From: Gracilimonas sp.
GTDB lineage: Bacteria; Bacteroidota; Rhodothermia; Balneolales; Balneolaceae
Assembly: GCF_040218225.1 (NCBI RefSeq)
Contig: NZ_JAVJQO010000002.1
Span: 434,001 to 498,000 of the forward strand
Length of the DNA: 64,000 bases
Direction of reading: 5' to 3'
In this document: positions 17,556-25,006 of the stretch, piece after piece
Position numbering within the stretch: position 1 is the first letter of the stretch
How the letters are laid out: the number at the start of each line of letters is the position of its first letter
Notes under the pieces: model-generated
Seen by the model: only the letters and a program-made list of their open reading frames with translations
Told to the model about the DNA's origin: nothing
The model's database searches: none
Made by a program: the position numbers and the translations under genes

Positions 17556-19403
17556 TTATTTTATATCGGGTATCAGGAATCCTGATTTAGGTTCCTTTGG
17601 GCGGTGGTCATCCAGAATCTTTTCAAATGAATTCCAATGATCTCTTAACTTGAATGCCACACTTTTTGGGTGACGGTCGCGTGTAAATACACCTTTCTTG
17701 TTTAGTACAACTCTGCGGAAATGCTGTGGCGTCATAAAATCGGCGAAGTTCCATACATGGGCTCCGGCAACAAAATCTCTCTGTTCCATGACCTCCAGAT
17801 ATTTAAAAATAAAAGCCGTCTGAAATTCTTCCGTAAACATTTGTGCAGTAGTAGCATGCAAGCCTTCCACTGTATCTGCACCAAACTCAGTAACCATCAT
17901 TGGCTTGCCATATTTTTCAAATGTGGCATCCAGTTCTCTGGCTAAATCTTTACCTGCCTGCTCCAGGTCTACCGGCTTTGTGTACCAACCATAGTATCTG
18001 TTTATTCCAATGATATCACACGATTCCAGCACTACATCTTCTTCTTTATGTGCTGCCATAGAAATTGACATGATGGGGCGGCTGTTATCTAATTCCTTTG
18101 TGAACTCATACAACTCTTTAAAATACTTTTTACTGGCATCATTTTGATAAAATTCTTCAGCCCATAGATTTGGTTCATTAGTAATGGACCATGAAATCAC
18201 ACTCGGGTGGTTCTTATCCCTTTTTATTAATTCCCTGATCGCTTTTTTATGATTATCGAGCAGTGGTTTTAATTCATTAAAATCATCTGACCAAAACCCC
18301 AGACTTACCGCCGGAACCTCGTCTATCACCAGGAAACCAAGCTTGTCTGCCAAACGCATCATTTCTTCATCGTAGGGATAATGACTTGTCCGGTATGAGT
18401 TGGCACCAATCCATCGCATTAATTCATGATCTTTAAGGTATGCCGGACGAAACTGGCCTCTCCCCACAATTGGAAAGTCTTCGTGCTTACCAAAACCACT
18501 CATAAAAAGCGGCTCATTGTTAAACATCACTTTTCCTCCTTCAACCCGAACTTCACGAATACCAAATTGCTCGTGATATTCATCTATAACCTTACCTTCT
18601 TTTATCAGAGAAATTGTAGCGGTGTACAGATAAGGATTTGAAGGAGACCACCAAACAGGGTCATCTATGGAAAGTTCACACTTTCCGTTTTTACTTTGGC
18701 TTTCAGCTATTTTTTGATCATCCGCAGACAAGATCTGGACATTATAGTCCAGATCCCCTTTTATGTCTGCGGTGATGGTTACTTGTCCTTCCAGAGTAGA
18801 AGTAATGGAGGTATCTTTAATAAACTCTTTGGGAGTTGTAACCAGTTGTACAGAGCGTGTGAGCCCGCCATACGGGAAAAAATCAAATCGGGTGGCCGGA
18901 TAAAGATGCCGGCGTTCATAGCTTGGCGTATTGTAAAGCGGTGATTCCGGGCTTACGTCCTGTGGAATGGTATGCATCGACAGAGAACTGTCTACACAAA
19001 CCACAAGGTGATTCTTCTGGCCTTTATCAGTAAGTGCGTCTGTTAAGTCTAATTCAAAAGGCAGAAACCCTCCTGAATGTTCACCTATAAAATGTCCATT
19101 CAGCCAGACTTCTGCCTTATGATCAGCAGCGGCAACACGCAGCCAAACTTTGTTTTTATCCTGAATTGCCTCGGGAATGGAAAAATATGTTTCATGCCAT
19201 GCTTTACCCACATAGTTGCGCAATCCTTGCTCTGCAAGCTGTTCATTCCAGGATCCCGGAATAGCTATAGAATGCACTTCCCCGGATAGTTTATTCTTAT
19301 ACCATTTTTCCTGATGACCTTTTGCATCAGGATCTGCTTTTAAATTCCAGTACCCACTTAAATCAAATACTGCGCGAAAATTATTTTGTTGTGGAAAGAG
19401 CAT
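17556..19403 (-). CDS. GH2 beta-glucuronidase, cytoplasmic
   Basis: A 615-residue GH2 enzyme with no signal peptide, so probably cytoplasmic. The domain order is a jelly-roll sugar-binding domain (about 1-190), an immunoglobulin-like domain (about 190-285) and a TIM barrel (about 285-600). The acid/base is Glu410 in TNEPN, the nucleophile is Glu506 in TEFGAD, and the NKKG motif at 568-571 recognises the glucuronate carboxylate. That motif separates beta-glucuronidases from beta-galactosidases. It releases glucuronic acid from imported oligosaccharides. This enzyme is the best evidence that the target glycan contains beta-linked glucuronic (or galacturonic) acid. It lies 33 bases after the Nramp-like gene. 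Confidence 0.92.
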   Translation of the reverse strand: MLFPQQNNFRAVFDLSGYWNLKADPDAKGHQEKWYKNKLSGEVHSIAIPGSWNEQLAEQGLRNYVGKAWHETYFSIPEAIQDKNKVWLRVAAADHKAEVWLNGHFIGEHSGGFLPFELDLTDALTDKGQKNHLVVCVDSSLSMHTIPQDVSPESPLYNTPSYERRHLYPATRFDFFPYGGLTRSVQLVTTPKEFIKDTSITSTLEGQVTITADIKGDLDYNVQILSADDQKIAESQSKNGKCELSIDDPVWWSPSNPYLYTATISLIKEGKVIDEYHEQFGIREVRVEGGKVMFNNEPLFMSGFGKHEDFPIVGRGQFRPAYLKDHELMRWIGANSYRTSHYPYDEEMMRLADKLGFLVIDEVPAVSLGFWSDDFNELKPLLDNHKKAIRELIKRDKNHPSVISWSITNEPNLWAEEFYQNDASKKYFKELYEFTKELDNSRPIMSISMAAHKEEDVVLESCDIIGINRYYGWYTKPVDLEQAGKDLARELDATFEKYGKPMMVTEFGADTVEGLHATTAQMFTEEFQTAFIFKYLEVMEQRDFVAGAHVWNFADFMTPQHFRRVVLNKKGVFTRDRHPKSVAFKLRDHWNSFEKILDDHRPKEPKSGFLIPDIK

Positions 19404-19436
19404 GCTATCCTTCTAATTGTTCAATGTTACTATTTT

Positions 19437-20693
19437 CTAAATCCCAAAAATCCCAATGATTCCCAGTACTGCCATTATGAGTGAAAAGAGAAAAATCACA
19501 CCCAAAACTACATTTTTGGCTGGTTTGAGAGCATGTTCTCCCACCACCTCTTTTCGATTCATAAGAATGATCATAAACAAAATGACAACCGGAGTAACTG
19601 TAGCGATAAACGCCTGGGACAATATCATTATGAAGACGGGTCTGCCTCCAAATAACGGCACCGTGAGAGTTAATAAAACGATGCCTAGTGAGATTAATCT
19701 GTTCGTCTTGGATTGAAAGTCAGGATTCACCCCCTGATAATCCGAAAGCAGCATGGGAGCCAGCATAATGTGGGGAAACAATGAAGAAAGTCCTGCAGCC
19801 AGAATACCACCCACAAAAATTGAAACAGCAAATCGTCCGGCAAAAGGCTCAAGAAGGCGTACCATATCTATGGCATTATCTACCTTCATACCCTGCTGAT
19901 GCAATGTGCCCGCTGCAGCTGCCATCACCGCAATACTTAATACAAACATCAAAATGGCTGATATCTTTGCGTCTCTTTTTTCGAGTTTAAACTGTTCGAC
20001 TCCCCATCCTTTTCCTTTAATAAGCACCGAGCGAACTACATAAATTACGGCCCCCATCGTTGTGCCAACCATACTTGCGATAAGCAAGAAGGCTCCAGAT
20101 TCATTAGGGACTCCGGAAACAATGCCCGCGATTACTTCCGATGGTTCAGGAATCACCATAAACATGGTAATTATGAAGCTCAGCCCCATCACTCCTACAA
20201 ATACCGCGAGCACTTTCTCGAAGAAGTTTTGCTTACCCTTCCAAAGCAAAGCATACAATGCCCCACCAAAGAAAATAGTTGAGTATAGCGGATCTATTCC
20301 TGCACCGGATGCTGTAAGTGGACGCGTCCACTCCTGAGTAACCTGGGTCACTATGGCCATGACCCCAATACATCCTACTGCCTCTGTAAATATTAAAGCA
20401 ATAAGTACAAACAAGCCTGCAGGTTTACCGAAGTGCTTTTTATAACTGTGAATAACTGTATCACCGGTCACAATTGTATACTTGCCAAAAAGAACAATAA
20501 GTATGTACGTAAAAATGCAGGAAAGCATTAACGGCCATGCCATTCTCATCCCATACTCAGCTCCGGTAGAAGCCATTGAAGTTACACTTCCGGTTCCAAT
20601 ATTGTAACCAATGATGAACAATCCCGGCCCAATAGAGATAATGAAAAGCTTAAACTTTTCCAGAAAACCTGTTTTTGATAGTGAATCTGACAT
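19437..20693 (-). CDS. Nramp-related transporter lacking the metal-binding motif
   Basis: A 418-residue membrane protein with about 11 TM segments and overall Nramp (SLC11) resemblance. In TM1, the canonical metal-binding DPGN is replaced (GPGLFIIGYNIGTGS). In TM6, the canonical Met-Pro-His stretch is replaced (GAVIYVVRS). It therefore should not be a classical Mn2+/Fe2+ transporter. It sits between the large lipoprotein (6-base gap) and the GH2 gene (33-base gap), suggesting that it carries an organic substrate such as a uronic acid or glycoside. That is inference from context. A second non-canonical Nramp-like gene lies with the 5-oxoprolinase genes. Confidence 0.85.
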   Translation of the reverse strand: MSDSLSKTGFLEKFKLFIISIGPGLFIIGYNIGTGSVTSMASTGAEYGMRMAWPLMLSCIFTYILIVLFGKYTIVTGDTVIHSYKKHFGKPAGLFVLIALIFTEAVGCIGVMAIVTQVTQEWTRPLTASGAGIDPLYSTIFFGGALYALLWKGKQNFFEKVLAVFVGVMGLSFIITMFMVIPEPSEVIAGIVSGVPNESGAFLLIASMVGTTMGAVIYVVRSVLIKGKGWGVEQFKLEKRDAKISAILMFVLSIAVMAAAAGTLHQQGMKVDNAIDMVRLLEPFAGRFAVSIFVGGILAAGLSSLFPHIMLAPMLLSDYQGVNPDFQSKTNRLISLGIVLLTLTVPLFGGRPVFIMILSQAFIATVTPVVILFMIILMNRKEVVGEHALKPAKNVVLGVIFLFSLIMAVLGIIGIFGI

Positions 20694-20699
20694 CTACAC

Positions 20700-23285
20700 T
20701 TATTTAGAAATTTGTTGAATAGAAATATTGACTAACTGTTTAGATGGCAGCTTTAACCGGATTCTATCACCACCTTTATTTATGGTGATATCCCTTGATT
20801 CGAAAGTCTCTCCCCGGGTGATTAATTTCATTTTGTAGTTCCCTTTCGAAAGTTGCCAGGAGCGCATGGTTAGTTCTTCATCCTTCTCTGAAAAAGAATA
20901 AAGATCTGCTTCCAGCATTGTCGAATCACTATCTGTAACCAAATAGGTAATATCCCTGCTGGCATCTTCCCAGCTTACCGCTATATAAGGTGAGGAGCTT
21001 TCAGCAATACCGTATCCCGTAACCATACCTTGTACAATGCCTATTTCTCGTGCATTACCTGGCCCGATATGAATACGATCGGTATGGATTGCTTCCGTAG
21101 TAAATAGCGGATAGTTGTAGCGGATAGTTTCCAGGTAGGGTTGAATACCCTCAACCAAATAACTGGTATTACCAGAAAGTCTGTATTTAATGAATGGAGT
21201 GCCATGAGCAATGATTAAATCATCATAGTCTGTATAGCCAGTAAGCAATCGCCAGGTACCAACTACATTCCAAAACCCATCACTGTTACCCAGCTGATAA
21301 GCAGCCCAGCCTTCAGAACCCTCTTCAAAAGGATTATCCGACTTCATCAGATAGCTGTCATACTTTGAAACCAAATCTAAATGCTGAACAAAAGGCTTCA
21401 GGTACTTATCGTTGCCTGTCATTGTCCAGGTAAATAGCAGCTGATCCAGAATAGCGCTCCCTCCGCTCCAGTCGAAGTAATCCCAAAACATATTTGCCGT
21501 ATACCAGTTGTCTTCACTTCCGTTAAATTCTTCAGACGGAAATGCTACAGAAGCTGGTATTATACCCAAAGGTTTACCCTTATCGGTTTTTTGAGATACA
21601 GCCAGCCAGCCATCTGCCCATTCTTTAAGAGCTGTTACAGTAGGTTCATCCTGTGTTTTCCAGGCATAATACCGAACTGCTTTTGCAGCACGTGTGGTAT
21701 ATGGAACATCCCGGTTTTTGGGCGGTTCTGTTTCTATTTCTGTTGAGCTAAACCACGCTGATTTAAAAAAGCGGTGGTTATTATCATTAAACCCTGTCCA
21801 CAAGTCCTTAAAATATTTTGCAGAATAGGATAATCGCTCTTCATATTTGGTATCGTCATTATACAAAACCATAAGAGGAGCTGTATCAGAAATAAATTCT
21901 GAGGAGTGTTCTACATCACTTGGGTTCTTGGCATATCCCTTATATACTTTTGAGCTGTTCCAAACGCCATCGGCCAACTTCTTCCATCCCTGATACACCA
22001 CAGAATCACCCGATAATATCAACGGTGACCAAAAGCGCAGAATCTCAACATCATCGCCGTATTTTCCTCCAAATTCACCTCGTTCGTCCTGCTGCTCCAG
22101 CACCCACCAGTCGGCAATATGCTTCAACCGATTGGTTACTTCCCATTGGGCAAAAGCCCAATCAGGAGCATTCGATGGCTTTTTAACATTATCAAAAGGA
22201 TCTCCGTTATCAATTTTCTCTCCGTTGTACATTCGAACCAACTCATTCTGAGGATGAAGCTCTAGCATTTTAGCTAAATCTCTTTCGGCCGCATCCTTCT
22301 CATAATGAATTCCTCTTTCGAGCCATAACCAGTACAGCAATCTCCCTCTGTACCAAAGTTCCCGTTCATAGAGTGGGTTTTCATCTGCTCCTTCGTAATT
22401 TAGGAGTCCATCGTAAAGCATTACCGTTTGATGCAGGTGATCAAACAGCCCTAATTCAGTTTGTTCGGTGTATTTGCTCCAACCCCGGTACCAAAAGTAT
22501 TTCTCTGCTTTCTTCAAGATTTGGAGCTGTAGTTTCCAGAATGCTGCAAAGTTCTCGTATTCTTCTTGTTGAGCCAACCGATCCAGTTTTTCTATCATTG
22601 GCTCCAGTTTTTCTTCACTATCAAAACCACCGGCAGATTTCATTTCTTCATAAATCTCTGCTGCCTTTCCCTTTGGTTCTGAATCCGGAATTACTGAAAA
22701 TCCGAGAAGCCGAAATACATCTTCATTCCCTACAAAGTCTAATTGAAGACCCTGATCTTCTACCGTCACTTTTTGCTGGATCACACGATATATTTTCTGA
22801 ATGCTTTCCCGCTCTTCAGAATTGGGAGTAAATGTTTGTAGCCAGGGAGTAATATTTTTACCATTAGCTATTATGTTTGCTGTGCTTGAATCTTCTAGCC
22901 CTGCTTCAAACCAAACGGTAACCCACCATTCTCCCTTGGAAATATCCGCTTTGAAATTTAGCTCATCCCCTGCAATTCCATCTATCAGGAAAGCGTCTCG
23001 GGAAGGTTCCCAACCTTCATGAAAAAAGCTTTCGCCTTTATTATTACTGAGCCAGCCATATCCATTTTCTTTGGAATACTGCCAGCTTGCCGTCAAAGGA
23101 ACACCATTATCTGAAAGCTCAGACTGAGCTGCTCCCGCATCAAAAAAATAGGGTTGCTGTTGAAAAGATATGGGTTCGGGTTGGTTTACTGATTTGCATG
23201 ATCCGAATACAACGAGCATACAAGCCAAACACCACCAGAAATGTATATAGCTTTTGTACAAATTCTTTTTCGACTTCTTAAACAT
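20700..23285 (-). CDS. Large lipoprotein of unknown family, probably glycan-active
   Basis: An 861-residue protein with a lipobox VFGSC (Cys30). About residues 40-180 form a beta-rich domain beginning YFFDAGAA, resembling the binding modules seen at the N-terminus of polysaccharide-degrading enzymes. The rest (about 200-800) is helix-rich, full of Trp/Tyr and repeated helical segments (for example WFSSTEIETEPP, FVQHLDLVSKYDSYL, GIGPGN-like HIGPGNAREIG), compatible with an (alpha/alpha) toroid. A small beta domain ends the protein. I do not recognise the family and see no certain catalytic residues. Its operon position makes a lyase or hydrolase role attractive, especially as GH105 needs a lyase product. 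Confidence 0.6.
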   Translation of the reverse strand: MFKKSKKNLYKSYIHFWWCLACMLVVFGSCKSVNQPEPISFQQQPYFFDAGAAQSELSDNGVPLTASWQYSKENGYGWLSNNKGESFFHEGWEPSRDAFLIDGIAGDELNFKADISKGEWWVTVWFEAGLEDSSTANIIANGKNITPWLQTFTPNSEERESIQKIYRVIQQKVTVEDQGLQLDFVGNEDVFRLLGFSVIPDSEPKGKAAEIYEEMKSAGGFDSEEKLEPMIEKLDRLAQQEEYENFAAFWKLQLQILKKAEKYFWYRGWSKYTEQTELGLFDHLHQTVMLYDGLLNYEGADENPLYERELWYRGRLLYWLWLERGIHYEKDAAERDLAKMLELHPQNELVRMYNGEKIDNGDPFDNVKKPSNAPDWAFAQWEVTNRLKHIADWWVLEQQDERGEFGGKYGDDVEILRFWSPLILSGDSVVYQGWKKLADGVWNSSKVYKGYAKNPSDVEHSSEFISDTAPLMVLYNDDTKYEERLSYSAKYFKDLWTGFNDNNHRFFKSAWFSSTEIETEPPKNRDVPYTTRAAKAVRYYAWKTQDEPTVTALKEWADGWLAVSQKTDKGKPLGIIPASVAFPSEEFNGSEDNWYTANMFWDYFDWSGGSAILDQLLFTWTMTGNDKYLKPFVQHLDLVSKYDSYLMKSDNPFEEGSEGWAAYQLGNSDGFWNVVGTWRLLTGYTDYDDLIIAHGTPFIKYRLSGNTSYLVEGIQPYLETIRYNYPLFTTEAIHTDRIHIGPGNAREIGIVQGMVTGYGIAESSSPYIAVSWEDASRDITYLVTDSDSTMLEADLYSFSEKDEELTMRSWQLSKGNYKMKLITRGETFESRDITINKGGDRIRLKLPSKQLVNISIQQISK

Positions 23286-23305
23286 GAGTGAGCGTGCAAT
23301 TAATA

Positions 23306-23333
23306 CCGGAGGGCTCTTTCACCCGCCCTCCGG
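23306..23333 (-). repeat. 9-bp perfect hairpin between the T9SS beta-helix and lipoprotein genes
   Basis: CCGGAGGGC (23306-23314) pairs perfectly with GCCCTCCGG (23325-23333) around a 10-base loop. It lies in the 73-base gap inside the minus-strand operon. No T-run follows on the minus strand, so it is more likely an mRNA-stabilising or processing hairpin, or a partial attenuator, than a full terminator. Confidence 0.6.
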
Positions 23334-23358
23334 CTATTTTATGGAATCAATTTTGATC

Positions 23359-24948
23359 TTACTTGATAAGAGTCATTCTTCCGGTTTTCACAAAACTATT
23401 GTTACCAGCATTAGCTGTAACTCTGTAAATGTATAACCCGGATGTGAGACTGGAAGCATCAATCTTAATATTTTGGTTACTTCCTGCACTCATTCTTTGA
23501 GCAGGAATAGTCATCACCCGCTGACCAATCACACTAAATACATCAACACTTACATTAGCAGCTTCTGACAGGTTGAATGAAATATTGGTAGTTGGGTTGA
23601 ATGGATTTGGATAATTACCATTTAGCTTAAATGATTGAGGAGCATCTTTTCCAGGCTCTTCAACTTCATTGCTTACGGTCATACCGCCATGCCAGATTAA
23701 TGAACCAAGTTGCTGACCTGAGGTACCCGCAGTATAAGAATCAAAGGTAGCTGCGTATCCAAAGTCGAATGGTTCGCCATCAGTTGGCATATCCGGTTGA
23801 GAAGCATCCGGAGTTGCGTAGAATGAAGTCATAACATCTACAGGAACTGCCGGACCATTTGTAAAGGTGACATCCTCTGAGATGTTTGAACTTCCGGTAC
23901 CCGCAGCCTCAATATAAGACACAGCGTTGGCATTAAAATCCACTGCTGGAAGAACGGAGTCAGGATAGGCATCGGTTAATGACTGATCTCTGTAAATGTT
24001 ATTATTGCTGATAGTTACCGAGGCTTCACCCAGAGAATCTATCTGCGCCTGTGAAAGAGGATCAACACGTACTACGAACAATGATTCCTCTGCAACCTCA
24101 GATTCCGGTCTTCCCATGAAGGCACCATTAATAACCAGGTTATTGGTAAAGTATGCTTCAACAACTTGTCCAAATTCGAAGGCACCATTTTTTCCAATAT
24201 TCACAACTGTGTTATGGTTAATATTGGCATAGTTTATTTCTCCACCAGCATCTCGTAATACCTGACTGGTAATATTATAGAATGTGTTGTTCTCCATAAC
24301 AAGAGTATCAATCTGACTTCCTCGGTCATCAATTACGCGTCCATTATCCAAACTGGCTGTAGTACCGATGTTGCTAATTGTAGAATTGGTTATAAAAATC
24401 CGATTCCCCGAATTGTCAATTCGGAATGCAGCCTGTCCATCTTTGTCAAGATGACAATCATCAACTGTGATGGTAACATCATTTTCACTTACGCGAATAA
24501 TTCTCAAATCACCATTTAAGGCACCGGTATTATCTTCTCCGGTAATATAAAGTCCTCGTACAGTTAAGTCTCCACGTGCACGAATGGGGCGGCTAGAAAC
24601 TCCTCCCTCTCCAGCGGCAGGAACAAGCATTGGTCGCTCTCCTTCGCCTTCTTCAGCAACAATGGATAGATGATATCCTCTATTCTGTATACTTCCTTCC
24701 AAAGCATAAAATCCACCACGCTCAAGAACATAAACGGTATTCGAATCCACACGTGCACCTGTTTCGGTAGTATCACTGGCAATTGCCTCATTTAAGGTTC
24801 CTAAACCAGGCTCTACATTTACTGTTCGCTGTGCAAATACATCATTACTCGCAAACAACATCACTGCTGCTACTAGCAACAGTTTCGATATAAACCCTAA
24901 TAGTTTTTTACTATTTATGGGCCTCCTTGTAGTATAAGTAGTATTCAT
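23359..24948 (-). CDS. Secreted beta-helix protein with T9SS sorting domain (DUF4957/DUF5123-like)
   Basis: A 529-residue protein with a signal peptide (cleavage near VFAQ) and a parallel beta-helix (about 45-300) with repeated NNTFYNITS / NHNTVVNIG / TNNLVINGAF rungs, as in pectate-lyase-like folds of DUF4957/DUF5123 proteins. A linker follows, then a type A T9SS sorting domain (last 80 or so residues, NYPNPFNPTT). Its position right after the TonB receptor suggests a surface glycan-binding or lyase-like role, perhaps replacing the missing SusD. I cannot point to lyase catalytic residues. The ATG at 24948 has a strong AAGGAGG ribosome-binding site. Confidence 0.8.
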   Translation of the reverse strand: MNTTYTTRRPINSKKLLGFISKLLLVAAVMLFASNDVFAQRTVNVEPGLGTLNEAIASDTTETGARVDSNTVYVLERGGFYALEGSIQNRGYHLSIVAEEGEGERPMLVPAAGEGGVSSRPIRARGDLTVRGLYITGEDNTGALNGDLRIIRVSENDVTITVDDCHLDKDGQAAFRIDNSGNRIFITNSTISNIGTTASLDNGRVIDDRGSQIDTLVMENNTFYNITSQVLRDAGGEINYANINHNTVVNIGKNGAFEFGQVVEAYFTNNLVINGAFMGRPESEVAEESLFVVRVDPLSQAQIDSLGEASVTISNNNIYRDQSLTDAYPDSVLPAVDFNANAVSYIEAAGTGSSNISEDVTFTNGPAVPVDVMTSFYATPDASQPDMPTDGEPFDFGYAATFDSYTAGTSGQQLGSLIWHGGMTVSNEVEEPGKDAPQSFKLNGNYPNPFNPTTNISFNLSEAANVSVDVFSVIGQRVMTIPAQRMSAGSNQNIKIDASSLTSGLYIYRVTANAGNNSFVKTGRMTLIK

Positions 24949-25006
24949 ATAAGCCTCCTTTTTGGCTGTATGATTTATTGTTATCTCATTTTGGTATTAG
25001 TTAACA

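Noticed and set aside
22373-22831. 152-codon plus-strand frame opposite the large lipoprotein gene
   Set aside because: Antisense to a gene with lipobox and consistent reading; no own domain.
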